Counted from the first letter of the stretch, positions 28,588-37,920 are shown. The stretch: 64,000 nt of DNA from Pseudohalioglobus lutimaris (GCF_002866825.1 NZ_PKUS01000025.1:24042-88041), one strand, 5' to 3'. Notes: generated by a model not told the origin, from the sequence alone. Numbers and translations: made by a program.

Positions 28588-30057
28588 TCAGGTACCGCAA
28601 AAGGTGCGGGTAACGGCTTCTTCCGGGCGCGGCGGCAGAATGTACTCCGCAGATTGTGAATCCAGCTCAAAAGGGTCGGCCAGCCTTTCCACCATGGCAT
28701 TGAAGGGTGCCAGGTCGTTCTCGTCCTCGGCAGCGCGAATCACTGCTTCAACCTTATGATTGCGCGGTATCAGCGCCGGATTGGCCCTGCGCATGCGTTG
28801 CTCACGGGTTTCTGCGGTGAGCTGATCCGTTTCCAGGCGCTTGCGCCAGCGTGACAGCCATGGAATGAAGCTGTCTGGCAGTTCAAACCACTGCCCGACC
28901 TGGGCCTGTGGGTTGTTGGCGTGGTCGTAGAGACGGCGGAAAGTCAGGGTGAAGTCAGTATGCTCGTCGCTCATCAACTGAAACAGTTCGTCCACCAGCG
29001 GCTTGTCTGCCTCACTGACCTCCGCCACGCCCAGCTTGTCGGCCAGGCCTTGCAGGTGTGCGGCCTCGAACAGGGCGGGAAACTCGTCTACCGCTTCCTG
29101 CGCCAGTGCGACCGCCTGTTCCTGGCCGTCATGCAGCAGCGGCAGCAGAGCCTGCGCCAGTACCGCCAGGTTCCAGTGGGCAATGCCCGGTTGGTTGCGG
29201 TAGGCGTAGCGCCCACCGCGGTCGATGGAGCTGAACACCTTGGCCGGGTCGAACTCGTCCATGAAGGCGCAGGGGCCATAGTCCACTGTTTCGCCACCAA
29301 TCAACATGTTATCGGTATTCATCACGCCGTGGATGAAACCCAGTAACTGCCAGCGGGAAATCAACCGCGCCTGGGCGCGGATAACTGCCTGCAGCAGCGC
29401 CAGGGCAGGGTTGTCGCTCGCAGCCTGTTGTGGATAGTGGCGCTGCAGGCAATGCTCAACCAGGCTTTTCAACGCCTCGCTGTCCTTGCTGGCAGCGAAG
29501 AACTGGAAGGTACCAATACGGATATGGCTGGCGGCCACCCTGGCCAGCACTGCGCCGGGCAGCACGGTGTCGCGCATCACCGCGTCGCCGGTGGTCACAG
29601 CGGCGAGGGCCCGTGTGGTGGGCACGCCCAGCGCATGCATGGCTTCGCTGACGATGTACTCGCGTATTACCGGGCCCAGCGGTGAGCGACCGTCACCGCC
29701 GCGGGAGTAGGGCGTGGGGCCAGATCCTTTGAGCTGGATATCGCGGCGCTGTCCGTTCACGTCGATGACTTCGCCCAGCAACAGGGCGCGGCCGTCGCCC
29801 AGCTGTGGGTTATAGCTGCCGAACTGGTGGCCGGAATACACCGCCGCCAGGGGCTCGGCCCCCGCCGGAATATGGTTGCCGGCGATGGTGGCGATACCCT
29901 GATCCGATTGCAGCCAGTCAGCATCGATACCCAGCTGCCGGGCCAGCGCATGGTTCGCCCGAATCAGCGTCGGGGCACTGACCGCAGTGGGTTCAAGTCG
30001 CGTGTACAGTTGAGCCGGCAGGCGGGCATAACTGTTGTTGAAAGGTATTGGGCCCAT
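28588..30057 (-). CDS. selO: protein adenylyltransferase SelO (YdiU)
   Basis: Pseudokinase-fold AMP transferase of 489 residues. SelO homologues AMPylate redox proteins. Seen: YSGHQFGSYNPQLGDGRAL, IQLKGSGPTPYSRGGDGRS, GFIHGVMNTDNMLIGG (metal-binding Asn/Asp region) and VDYGPCAFMDEFDP. The C-terminus ends RTFCGT, with a Cys near the end where many eukaryotic members have selenocysteine. ATG start at 30057. Divergent from the amidohydrolase gene with about 90 nt between. Confidence 0.92.
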   Translation of the reverse strand: MGPIPFNNSYARLPAQLYTRLEPTAVSAPTLIRANHALARQLGIDADWLQSDQGIATIAGNHIPAGAEPLAAVYSGHQFGSYNPQLGDGRALLLGEVIDVNGQRRDIQLKGSGPTPYSRGGDGRSPLGPVIREYIVSEAMHALGVPTTRALAAVTTGDAVMRDTVLPGAVLARVAASHIRIGTFQFFAASKDSEALKSLVEHCLQRHYPQQAASDNPALALLQAVIRAQARLISRWQLLGFIHGVMNTDNMLIGGETVDYGPCAFMDEFDPAKVFSSIDRGGRYAYRNQPGIAHWNLAVLAQALLPLLHDGQEQAVALAQEAVDEFPALFEAAHLQGLADKLGVAEVSEADKPLVDELFQLMSDEHTDFTLTFRRLYDHANNPQAQVGQWFELPDSFIPWLSRWRKRLETDQLTAETREQRMRRANPALIPRNHKVEAVIRAAEDENDLAPFNAMVERLADPFELDSQSAEYILPPRPEEAVTRTFCGT

Positions 30058-30149
30058 GGTGATGAACTATCCTGCGTGGCGAGTATCTGCTATATACGTT
30101 GGTTCGAGCATAATAGCCTAGTCAGTGACCAGCACGCAGGAGATTGTTC

Positions 30150-32021
30150 ATGTCCAGAAAGACCTGGGATACCCTCATTCAGAACGCGCTTATTTTTGAT
30201 GGCAGTGGCGAGAAGCCACAGGAAATGGATATCGCCATCAAGGGTGGGAAAATCGCGGCCAAGGGCATGTTCTTACCGCGCTCAATGGCGGCGGAGGTGA
30301 TTGATGCACAGGGCCAGTGGCTGATGCCGGGCCTGCTGGATATTCATACGCACCTGGACCTGGAGGTTGACCTGGAGCCGGGGCTGCCCGAGGTCGTGCG
30401 TCACGGCACCACCACGGTGCTGGTGGGCAACTGCAGCCTGGGGACCTGTTTCGGTAGCCAGCTGGAAGGTGACCAGGACCCCATAGTCGACTGTTTTACC
30501 CGGGTAGAAAACATCCCCAAGTCGGTATTGCGCAAATGCGTGGAGGCGGTGTCCTGGCAGAGTACCGGTGAGTACATGGACCACTTTGACAGTATTCCCC
30601 TGGGTCCCAATGTAGGCGTATTTGTACCCCACTCCATGTTGCGCATCGAGGTGATGGGTCTGCAGGACAGCATCTCCCGTGAGCCCACCGAGGCGGAATT
30701 GAAACGCATGGAAGGCCTGCTGGAGACGGCCATGGATCAAGGCTATCTGGGCATGAGCACCGACGGACTACCGTTTCACTACTTGTCCAACGAGCCGCAT
30801 ACCGACAAGCGAATCCCCACCCAGTTCGCCAGTTTCGGCGAGCTGAAGCGCTTGCTGAAAATTGTTCGCGGGCGCGATCGTGTGTGGCAGACCACGCCCA
30901 TTCTTGAGCATCGAATCAAGGCTTTCTGGTACTTCATGCTGACCAGTGGCCGTCTTTTCGGCCAGACACTGAAGACCTCAGCCTTGTCCGCCGTGGAGTT
31001 CGTACTGGCGCCAAAAGCGGTCAAGGGCTTTCTCGGTTTCGCCTCGCTGATGAACAACCGCCTGTTCAAGGGCAACATCCACTTCCAGGCACTGGGTACC
31101 AGTTTCCGTATCTGGTCTGACGGTATCGTCAGCCCCCTGTATGAGGAATTGGAAACCACCTGTCAGCTGATTGCCAAGGAATATGACGACCGCGAGGGGC
31201 GCCTGGCGCTGTTGAACGACCCGGTGTTTGTTGAAAGCTTTCGTAAAGAGTGGCGCCACGGTAGAGAGGAAAAGGGTTTTGCCAGCTTCAAGGCCAAACA
31301 CTTCCTGCCCGACATAATGGTGCCAAGGGACCTCTACAGGATGAACTTTGACGGTGCACCGGTGGCCGACTGGGAAGGCGAGACCCTGCAGCAGGTCTTC
31401 GACAGGCTGTCACGCTACCACGGCGGCAAGACCGATGAGGCGCGTTCTGACGCCGAGCGCGAGGCCTTCGACAAGTTCCCCCGGCCCACGGCCGACGACG
31501 CCGACTTTATGCTGCATATGATGCGTGAGTACGACAAGGGCTTCCGTTACTGGGTCGATGTGGCCAACGTGGGCAACCGCTCCACGTTGGACCTGCTGCT
31601 GAACAAGCACACCATGCCAGGCTTTAACGACTCCGGTGCGCACATCACCAATATGGCATTCTTCGACGCCAACCTGATGTCACTTAAACTGGCCCAGCAG
31701 AAATCCCTGGAAACGGTGGCCACCATGGTGCGCCGCCTGACCCGCGAGCCGGCACAGTTCTTCGGTCTGGATGTGGGCACACTGGAGCTGGGGGTTCAGG
31801 CTGATATTGTGCTGATCGACCCGGAGGCGCTGCGCAACTGGGACGATGCCAGCAACCGCCAACTGATCTATCGTGACCTGTTTGAGCACCAGCAGATGGT
31901 CAGCCGATCGGACGGCGTCGTGACACACACCCTCATCAATGGCCAGGTGGTGTGGCGTGAGGGTGATTTTGGTCCTGCCCTGGGCAAACAAACCCTGGGT
32001 CGCGCTTTGCGCGCCGCCTAG
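30150..32021 (+). CDS. N-acyl-D-amino-acid deacylase-like amidohydrolase
   Basis: Metal-dependent amidohydrolase of 623 residues. Motifs: LDIHTHLDLEVD (HxH), HGTTTVLVGNCS, GMSTDGLPFHYLS and NDSGAHITNMAFFDANL near the end, with a final VQADIVLIDPE. This order matches the D-aminoacylase family, but the protein is longer than the usual 480-570 residues and has a large insertion with GRLFGQTLKTSALS. The ATG at 30150 follows GCAGGAG; the TTG at 30144 is not needed. Substrate unknown. Confidence 0.8.
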   Translation: MSRKTWDTLIQNALIFDGSGEKPQEMDIAIKGGKIAAKGMFLPRSMAAEVIDAQGQWLMPGLLDIHTHLDLEVDLEPGLPEVVRHGTTTVLVGNCSLGTCFGSQLEGDQDPIVDCFTRVENIPKSVLRKCVEAVSWQSTGEYMDHFDSIPLGPNVGVFVPHSMLRIEVMGLQDSISREPTEAELKRMEGLLETAMDQGYLGMSTDGLPFHYLSNEPHTDKRIPTQFASFGELKRLLKIVRGRDRVWQTTPILEHRIKAFWYFMLTSGRLFGQTLKTSALSAVEFVLAPKAVKGFLGFASLMNNRLFKGNIHFQALGTSFRIWSDGIVSPLYEELETTCQLIAKEYDDREGRLALLNDPVFVESFRKEWRHGREEKGFASFKAKHFLPDIMVPRDLYRMNFDGAPVADWEGETLQQVFDRLSRYHGGKTDEARSDAEREAFDKFPRPTADDADFMLHMMREYDKGFRYWVDVANVGNRSTLDLLLNKHTMPGFNDSGAHITNMAFFDANLMSLKLAQQKSLETVATMVRRLTREPAQFFGLDVGTLELGVQADIVLIDPEALRNWDDASNRQLIYRDLFEHQQMVSRSDGVVTHTLINGQVVWREGDFGPALGKQTLGRALRAA

Positions 32022-32186
32022 CCGGGGTCTGTCAGCACCCGCAGCGCGCCGCCCGATTCTCCCCTGCGTCCTGTCCTGTAAGCGATCGAAGCGGTCCATT
32101 GAGCCAGAACAAGGTTGCACGCGTTTGTGCTGGCGCGGTGGTCGGGAGCCGCTATCCTAGGGCCAGGAATTAATAAGTGAGTCGCC

Positions 32187-33896
32187 ATGAAGCAAACTGA
32201 GTTGAGCATAGCCATTACCGGCGCTGGCGGCGCCGGGGTGATATCCGTCGGCGAACTTTTGCTGCAGGCCTGGGCCCGTGAGGGCGGGCGGGGACTGCTG
32301 CGCAAGGCCTTCGGTCCGCAAATACGTGGCGGCGAGTCTGCGGCCCTGCTCAAGCTGACAGAGTCTGAACGCTACACGGCGGCCAGTGCCTACCAGGTGT
32401 TGTTGGCGTTCGACTGGAATAACTACACGCGCTTTGGCGACGAGATCAAACTGGCACCGGGCGTTATCGTGTTCTGTGAGGACGCCGGTGACGTCCCGGA
32501 GAGTGTGCTCGCTGCAGAACCCACTCTGGTGCGCCTGCCGATGAAGCAGCTCGCGGAGGCCGCCCATGACGACGGACGGGTGAATATGCTTGCCCTGGGG
32601 TTGCTCGGTCAGTTGATGGGGCTTGGCGAAGGCAGCCTGGTGGAGCTGGCGCTACAGAAGCTGGCGCACAAACCTGCTGCCTATCAAGAGGCCGCTGAGG
32701 CCTGCATTGCGGCGGGTTGCGCGCAGCAACTGGATTGCAGTGTACAGGTGCCTGCCCCGGGTGTACCGGGAGGCTGGTATATCAGCGGCAACCAGGCCGC
32801 CGGGTTGGGGGCACTGGAGGCGGGCATCCGCTTCGTCGCCGCCTATCCCATAACGCCTGCCTCAGACGTGCTGGAATGGATGGCCGGTGGACTGGAGCAA
32901 TTGGGTGGCAACCTGGTGCAGGCCGAGGATGAACTGGCAGCCATCAATATGACTATCGGGGCGGCGTTTGGCGGTGTTCCTTCTTTTACCGCGACCTCCG
33001 GCCCCGGACTCGCATTGATGACAGAAAGCATCGGGCTTGCCGTGGCCAGTGAGACACCAATAACGGTGCTTAACGTGATGCGCGGTGGCCCCTCTACCGG
33101 TATCCCCACCAAGTCTGAGCAGAGCGATCTGAATATTGCACTCCACGGCCTGCACGGCGACGCGCCGCACCTGGTGCTGGCGCCGCTGGATATCGCTGAT
33201 TGCGTGTATACCAGCGCCTGGGCGGTGCAACTGGCGCAGCATTTACAAACGGCGGCAATCGTACTTTCCGACCAGTTTATCGGCCAGTCCACGGCGGTGA
33301 TCACCGAGCCGGTTCGTTGCGCCCCACTGGCGCCACCTGTGTCCTGTGAGGGCGGCGACAACGACTACCTGCGTTACCGCCTGACCGACTCTGGCGTTTC
33401 CACCATGGCCGTGCCGGGAGACCCCGGTCTGCGCTTCACTGCGGATGGTCTTGAGCACAATGAGCAGGGAACGCCCTCGGCACGCGATGACGACCATCAG
33501 CAGCAGTTGGCCAAGCGAGCGCGCAAACTGAACGCGCATGACTATGGTGATGACTGGGCCAGGATAGACGGTGAGGGGTCGCTGGGCCTGGTCTGTTTCG
33601 GCTCGGCATCGGCCGCGGTGGCTGAGGCCGCCGAGTTGCTCGCTGAGCAGGGAGTGGCGTGTCGCACGGTGTCGCTGCGCCTACTGGCGCCCCTGCAGCA
33701 TGGTAGCCTGACAGCGGCACTGGCCGACTGCGAGCGCGTTCTGGTTGTCGAGCAGAACCACGGTGGCCAGCTCTATCGTTACCTGCGTGGGCAGATGGAT
33801 TTCACGCAGCCTTTACACAGTTATGCCCGGCCCGGGCCAGTGCCGCTCAGCGGTGCTGCGATAGTGGCCGCCCTCGCGGAGGTAAGCCCAGCATGA
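32187..33896 (+). CDS. korA: 2-oxoacid:acceptor oxidoreductase alpha subunit (gamma-alpha fusion)
   Basis: Fused gamma-alpha subunit of a 2-oxoglutarate (or related) ferredoxin oxidoreductase, 569 residues. Residues 1 to about 190 are the gamma domain (GAGGAGVISVGELLLQAW, FGPQIRGGES). The alpha part follows: GNQAAGLGALEAGIRFVAAYPITPASDVLEWM, ATSGPGLALMTESIGLA, and MRGGPSTGIPTKSEQSDL. It decarboxylates a 2-oxoacid to an acyl-CoA with reduced ferredoxin. It is coupled to korB by ATGA. No ferredoxin-like subunit gene is near. Confidence 0.88.
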   Translation: MKQTELSIAITGAGGAGVISVGELLLQAWAREGGRGLLRKAFGPQIRGGESAALLKLTESERYTAASAYQVLLAFDWNNYTRFGDEIKLAPGVIVFCEDAGDVPESVLAAEPTLVRLPMKQLAEAAHDDGRVNMLALGLLGQLMGLGEGSLVELALQKLAHKPAAYQEAAEACIAAGCAQQLDCSVQVPAPGVPGGWYISGNQAAGLGALEAGIRFVAAYPITPASDVLEWMAGGLEQLGGNLVQAEDELAAINMTIGAAFGGVPSFTATSGPGLALMTESIGLAVASETPITVLNVMRGGPSTGIPTKSEQSDLNIALHGLHGDAPHLVLAPLDIADCVYTSAWAVQLAQHLQTAAIVLSDQFIGQSTAVITEPVRCAPLAPPVSCEGGDNDYLRYRLTDSGVSTMAVPGDPGLRFTADGLEHNEQGTPSARDDDHQQQLAKRARKLNAHDYGDDWARIDGEGSLGLVCFGSASAAVAEAAELLAEQGVACRTVSLRLLAPLQHGSLTAALADCERVLVVEQNHGGQLYRYLRGQMDFTQPLHSYARPGPVPLSGAAIVAALAEVSPA

Positions 33897-34717
33897 ACGA
33901 GCCGATTAAACTCAAAGCAAAAGACTACAAGTCCTCGGTAAAGCCGATCTGGTGTCCGGGCTGTGGTCATTTCTCAGTGCTCAACGCGCTCACCAAGGCG
34001 TTCGCTGGCCTGGGTATCGACAAGGACGATACGGTACTCGTCTCGGGTATCGGTTGCTCCTCGCGCCTGCCGGCCTATGTGGACAGCTACGGCTTTCATG
34101 GCGTGCACGGGCGCGGCCTGGCAATCGCCCAGGGCTTGAAGGTGGCGCGCCCCGACCTGACCGTCATCGCCATGGGCGGCGATGGCGACGGTTTTTCCAT
34201 CGGCGGCAATCATTTTCTGCATGCCTGTCGGCGCAACGTGAACATGACCTACATCGCCATGGATAACGAGGTCTATGGCATGACCAAGGGCCAGGCGTCA
34301 CCGACCACACCAGCGGACTGGGATCACAGTAAGTTGACTCCCCATGGGCCCGGTGTGCGCCCGTTCAAACCTGCCGCACTGGCACTGGCCTCCGGTGCGC
34401 CCTGGATAGCGCGCGGTTACTCAGGCAACCCCAACCAGATGGCCAGGTTGATTGCTGCGGCTATCGAGCATCCTGGCTTCAGCTTTGTGCACGTGTTGTC
34501 GCAATGCATTACCTTCTGCCCGGAACAGACAGACTGGAAAGCGGTAGTGCACGAGCGCGAGGAGGAGGCCCTGGTGGACGCAGATGAAGCGGCTCAGCTG
34601 TTCCTGCATGAGGACGGCTTTCAAACGGGCGTGTTATACAATGCGCAACGAGCGACCTGGCCGCCCTCAGTGCCCGAGCCGCAGTCGACAGACATCACCC
34701 GGGGATTCAGCGTATGA
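33893..34717 (+). CDS. korB: 2-oxoacid:acceptor oxidoreductase beta subunit (TPP-binding)
   Basis: Beta subunit of 274 residues. It carries WCPGCGHFSVLNAL (two of the [4Fe-4S] cysteines), GIGCSSRLPAYVDSYGFHGVHGR, the TPP/Mg motif MGGDGDGFSIGGNHF with NEVYGMTKGQASPTTP, and QCITFCPEQ near the end (fourth Cys). It pairs with the gamma-alpha protein. Overlaps the ferritin-like gene by ATGA, so the three form one translational unit. Confidence 0.9.
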   Translation: MNEPIKLKAKDYKSSVKPIWCPGCGHFSVLNALTKAFAGLGIDKDDTVLVSGIGCSSRLPAYVDSYGFHGVHGRGLAIAQGLKVARPDLTVIAMGGDGDGFSIGGNHFLHACRRNVNMTYIAMDNEVYGMTKGQASPTTPADWDHSKLTPHGPGVRPFKPAALALASGAPWIARGYSGNPNQMARLIAAAIEHPGFSFVHVLSQCITFCPEQTDWKAVVHEREEEALVDADEAAQLFLHEDGFQTGVLYNAQRATWPPSVPEPQSTDITRGFSV

Positions 34718-35223
34718 GCACACAACCACTGGCAGATTTTCTGGCCCACTCCGTGGAGTTGGAGTCCGAGGCGCGAGAGCGCTACCTGGAGCTCGCTGAG
34801 TCCATGGCGGCACACCACAATGACGCTGTTAGCGAATTTTTTTTACGCATGGCGGAGGAGTCCCGCTTGCACCTGGAAGAGGTGGGGGGGATTGCCAAAG
34901 ACCATGATTTGCCAGAACTCAAAGCCTGGGAGTTCCAGTGGCCGGACGAGGAGTCTCCCGAGACGACCAGTTACGAGGCGGTGCACTATCGCATGAGCCT
35001 GCGCGAGGCCATGTTGCTGGCGCTGGACAACGAGCGTGCAGCGGAGAAATTCTATGCTTCTTTTGCACGTAGCAGCAGCGACGAAAATACGCGCAAGCTG
35101 GCTGCGCAGTTTGCCGCCGAAGAAGCCTCCCACGCCGCGCAGCTGGTGAAAAAGCTGGGCGCATTGCCTGCGGATAGTGGGCAGCACCTGGAGGAAGATG
35201 ACGATCCGCATATGCCGGAGTAG
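34714..35223 (+). CDS. ferritin-like/rubrerythrin-type diiron protein
   Basis: Four-helix-bundle protein of 169 residues with the full diiron ligand set: Glu in LESEARERYLEL, ExxH in EESRLHLEEV, Glu in DNERAAEKFY and ExxH in AEEASHAAQL. No rubredoxin Cys4 domain, so it is an erythrin/ferritin-like type. It is coupled to korB by ATGA. A role in protecting the oxygen-sensitive [4Fe-4S] enzyme from peroxide or in handling iron is an inference from linkage. A stem-loop terminator follows at 35251. Confidence 0.85.
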   Translation: MSTQPLADFLAHSVELESEARERYLELAESMAAHHNDAVSEFFLRMAEESRLHLEEVGGIAKDHDLPELKAWEFQWPDEESPETTSYEAVHYRMSLREAMLLALDNERAAEKFYASFARSSSDENTRKLAAQFAAEEASHAAQLVKKLGALPADSGQHLEEDDDPHMPE

Positions 35224-35250
35224 CATCCGCAAGTCCTGAATGTTCCACGC

Positions 35251-35273
35251 AGGCGGCGTTTCCGTCGCCTTTT
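35251..35273 (+). terminator. rho-independent terminator after kor/ferritin operon
   Basis: Eight-pair stem AGGCGGCG (35251-35258) with CGTCGCCT (35263-35270), one G-T wobble, loop TTTC, followed by TTTT and a T-rich stretch. It lies 28 nt after the ferritin-like stop. Confidence 0.75.
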
Positions 35274-35336
35274 CCCTCTGTTTTCCGTAAAACTCCAGGT
35301 TTATTGAGAACCCGTTCACATCTGTGCCACCGCGTG

Positions 35337-35366
35337 TTACCAGACACCCGGTTCTGGTCCTATGCT
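35337..35366 (+). promoter_or_regulatory. candidate promoter with inverted repeat upstream of small ORF
   Basis: TTACCA (35337-35342) and TATGCT (35361-35366), 18 nt apart, resemble sigma70 elements. An inverted repeat ACCAGA (35339-35344) / TCTGGT (35353-35358) lies between them, as an operator would. Confidence 0.3.
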
Positions 35367-35436
35367 ATTTATCACAAGGCAGTAACACCAATAACAACAC
35401 AGGACTTTTGCGCCAGGCAGGCGCGAAGGAGGCACC

Positions 35437-35679
35437 ATGCACAATACGGCACACATGACACATGTCACTACCGGGCTAGACACCCGATTGGCGGCGGCAA
35501 TGATGAGTGAGGCGGTCATCGACCCGGTGACGCTCTCGCAACTGGATGTGAGCTTATTCAGAAGCCTGCTGAAGATCGGTCATCCGAAAGAGCGCATTTG
35601 TTCGGCTCTGGATCTTAGCTACGCTGAGTACGATTGCATTGTCGGCCTGATGGAGTCGGCGCAGGATAACGCGGAGTAA
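35437..35679 (+). CDS. small protein of unknown function
   Basis: Open frame of 80 residues preceded by AAGGAGG at ideal spacing, between a terminator (35251) and a hairpin (35687), so it looks like a genuine monocistronic gene. It is soluble, with no leader or TM. The second half, FRSLLKIGHPKERICSALDLSYAEYDCIVGLM, has a helix-turn-helix-like rhythm (two short helices joined by a turn), which might be a DNA-binding or dimerisation unit. Family not recognised. Confidence 0.6.
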   Translation: MHNTAHMTHVTTGLDTRLAAAMMSEAVIDPVTLSQLDVSLFRSLLKIGHPKERICSALDLSYAEYDCIVGLMESAQDNAE

Positions 35680-35686
35680 CCCGGCC

Positions 35687-35708
35687 CCGCCTGTTCTCAT
35701 GCAGGCGG
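35687..35708 (+). terminator. terminator-like hairpin after small ORF
   Basis: Perfect 7-pair stem CCGCCTG (35687-35693) / CAGGCGG (35702-35708) with an 8-nt loop, followed by CATTGTTT; the T-tract is poor, so efficiency is uncertain. Confidence 0.5.
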
Positions 35709-35786
35709 CATTGTTTGAGTTCAGTCTTCAGCGAGTCGCCCCTGCACGGAAATTATGAGTGATTGGCTCGCGAGCCCGGGCCAGCG

Positions 35787-36959
35787 CTAAAGCACCCGAA
35801 GCTGGTCGTTGTCACTGCTGATCACAATGTCAGCATAATCACATGCACCCTCCCGGCGCTGGAAGATACTGTTGGCGATCAGCCATACCTTGACGATCCG
35901 CGCCGGCGGTTCGCCCATATAGCGTCGGTAATCCTCATAGAGATTGCGGCGCTCATTCTGCCACTCGCCCAGGCCGTCTTTCCCGCTGCGCACTACCACG
36001 TGATACTCCTTGCCTGCCCAGTTGGGCAGAGGGCAGTCGTAGCCTCTGCCAACGGGTAGCGCACTGCTCCAGTAGTAGGTAATGTCCCTGCCGTTGTCGA
36101 ATTCCACTGCCAGGCTCAGGTAATCATGGCTGGGCACACTGTCTTCGCGCAGCGTTGACGGCAGTTGATCCACGCACCAGCGCCAGCTTATTGCGCTGGA
36201 TTCAAGCAAGGGCATGTCAACACGCTGCTGCAGGATGCCCACGTCACCGTGGGTCTTGCAGCGAATGCAGTTGGCATGTTCCGCATTGCTGTGGCTGCGG
36301 TAAATTTCCGCGGGCCCCAGGTGCCATAGGTACTCCCATCCCGGAGGCGCTGTGTCGCCCTGTTCAAGGCGCTGCACCTCACTGCTGAAGAGGCCATCAC
36401 TTGTATCCATGTCGCGCAATGCGCGCAGCCCGGTCAGTGCGTCTGCCTGCCAGCGAATCACCAGCAGTTTCAGCTGGCCGCTGACACTATCGTATACGGA
36501 ATCCTCCAGTTTGCGCGTACCGTGGCGGTCGGCCCAGTCATTGGGAAAATAGTTGCCGAAGAGGAGTTCGCCTTCCCCGGCTGCACGGAAAGAGTGCGAG
36601 CAGCGTGTGCCTCGAAAAACTTCACCCTGCGCCCCGACTTTGCACCAGACTTGCAGGGCCGGGTCCAGGTAGATATCGAGCAGGCGACTGGCATAGGCCC
36701 TGCCCTCGACGAAGTAACTCACCTCGTCACCGCTGGCCAGTTGTAGCCCGGACCCGACCCAGGGTGGCTGACTCGCCGCCAGGTCCAGCCAGTAGTAGTC
36801 ACGAATCAACCCATCGGGGGCGCGCGATAGCAGGGCCTGTAAGCGCTGGGTAAACGCTTCCAGGTCGGGGGCGGGCTCTATGTCCGTGCGCAGTCGTCTA
36901 CCTATTGCGCGTAGCGCCAGTTTCCCGGCCACGCTCAAGTCTGCCCCGACGTTCGCCAT
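35787..36959 (-). CDS. DUF3047-like protein
   Basis: Protein of 390 residues with no leader. Residues about 225-390 have the DUF3047 pattern: SAISWRWCVDQLPS, DYLSLAVEFDNGRDITYYW, VVVRSGKDGLGEWQNERRNLYEDYRRYMGEPP and VKVWLIANSIF. The first half is beta-rich and ends with EHANCIRCKTHGDVG; this CxxC is not a haem motif because Lys, not His, follows. It starts 3 nt after the stop of the NTF2-like gene, so the pair form one operon. DUF3047 function is unknown; family members are often exported, this one appears not to be. Confidence 0.7.
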   Translation of the reverse strand: MANVGADLSVAGKLALRAIGRRLRTDIEPAPDLEAFTQRLQALLSRAPDGLIRDYYWLDLAASQPPWVGSGLQLASGDEVSYFVEGRAYASRLLDIYLDPALQVWCKVGAQGEVFRGTRCSHSFRAAGEGELLFGNYFPNDWADRHGTRKLEDSVYDSVSGQLKLLVIRWQADALTGLRALRDMDTSDGLFSSEVQRLEQGDTAPPGWEYLWHLGPAEIYRSHSNAEHANCIRCKTHGDVGILQQRVDMPLLESSAISWRWCVDQLPSTLREDSVPSHDYLSLAVEFDNGRDITYYWSSALPVGRGYDCPLPNWAGKEYHVVVRSGKDGLGEWQNERRNLYEDYRRYMGEPPARIVKVWLIANSIFQRREGACDYADIVISSDNDQLRVL

Positions 36960-36962
36960 GGC

Positions 36963-37424
36963 CTAGACGTAGGCGCCGTCGAGATCCGCGCCGTATTGGC
37001 TCATCCATTCCAGCACCGGCGCCATGTCCTGCTCACGGTACTCATCGCGTATTGCAGTGATGCGCCCGTTGGTCACAGTAACCACAGAACGTCCGGGAAA
37101 GACGAGCAGTGGGGCGTCACCGCGGCGGTAACTGGCCGTCCAGTTCAGTCGCACTTCTTCCCCCTCCGGCAGGGTGTGCGGGGTAGGGCCGTCCGTCAGT
37201 TCGATAATGCGCTCATCGCAGCGCCGGTCCAGCCCGTCAATGGACTTTTTCATGCCGCGTAACAAGGCTTCACTGCCGGCAATTGAACAGGCCAGCGGCC
37301 CGCCTACCACGTCGTAGCGGGCGTCATCGGCAAAAAATGGCATCAGGCGGGACCAGTCGTCATCGACATAGGTCTCTTCAAATGCCGCTGCGTAATCCAT
37401 AAAGACTTGCATGGCCTGGCTCAT
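36963..37424 (-). CDS. NTF2-like (SnoaL) protein
   Basis: Protein of 153 residues with the SnoaL fold: QVFMDYAAAFEETYVDDDWSRLMPFFADDARYDVVGGP, then ERIIELTDGPTP and VVTVTNGRITAIRDEY. Probably binds or converts a small hydrophobic molecule. It is first in a two-gene operon with the DUF3047-like gene. Unlike the other two SnoaL-like proteins of the window in sequence, so not a local duplication. Confidence 0.75.
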   Translation of the reverse strand: MSQAMQVFMDYAAAFEETYVDDDWSRLMPFFADDARYDVVGGPLACSIAGSEALLRGMKKSIDGLDRRCDERIIELTDGPTPHTLPEGEEVRLNWTASYRRGDAPLLVFPGRSVVTVTNGRITAIRDEYREQDMAPVLEWMSQYGADLDGAYV

Positions 37425-37515
37425 GGGGTGGCTCCAGTATTGGGATGAGGTTTAAAGATAGCAGACTTCAACCCTGTGTCCCGTTTCCAGGCAGCTGGCG
37501 ATTTTCCAGTGTCGA

Positions 37516-37920
37516 TCAGTCGATCAGTTCGCAGAGTCCGTCAAATACCAATTCGTCGTAGCTGACAATACCAATGACCCGCCCCTTCTCGACGACGGGT
37601 GCGCTGGAGAGGCCGAAGCTGTCGAACATGCGCGCGACGTAGCGCACGTCCATATCCGGTTCCACGGGGATTACCGGCTTGGACATGATCTCGTAGATGT
37701 TCACTCGTTCCGGCGCCCGGTCCAGGGCCAGTACGCGCTTGGCGATATCGGAGAGCAGGACGATGCCGTAAGCATCGTGCTCGTCGCGTTTTTTGACGAT
37801 GACCGCGTTGGACTTGATGCTGCGCATGGCTTCCAGCGCCTGCTTCACCGTGGCCATGCCATCCAGCTCGAGGTGCTTGTCCTGCATGACATCTCTTGCC
37901 TTGATTACTTTTCTGTCCAT
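37516..37920 (-). CDS. CBS-domain protein
   Basis: Two CBS repeats in 134 residues: ARDVMQDKHLELDGMATVKQAL...AYGIVLLSDIAKRVL and IYEIMSKPVIPVEPDMDVRYVARMF...VIGIVSYDELVFDGL. Such pairs bind adenine nucleotides and regulate partner proteins. The ATG overlaps the PII-like gene's stop (TAATG). It is last in the DUF1538-DUF1538-PII-CBS operon, so a nucleotide-sensing role for the transporter pair is plausible. Confidence 0.88.
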   Translation of the reverse strand: MDRKVIKARDVMQDKHLELDGMATVKQALEAMRSIKSNAVIVKKRDEHDAYGIVLLSDIAKRVLALDRAPERVNIYEIMSKPVIPVEPDMDVRYVARMFDSFGLSSAPVVEKGRVIGIVSYDELVFDGLCELID

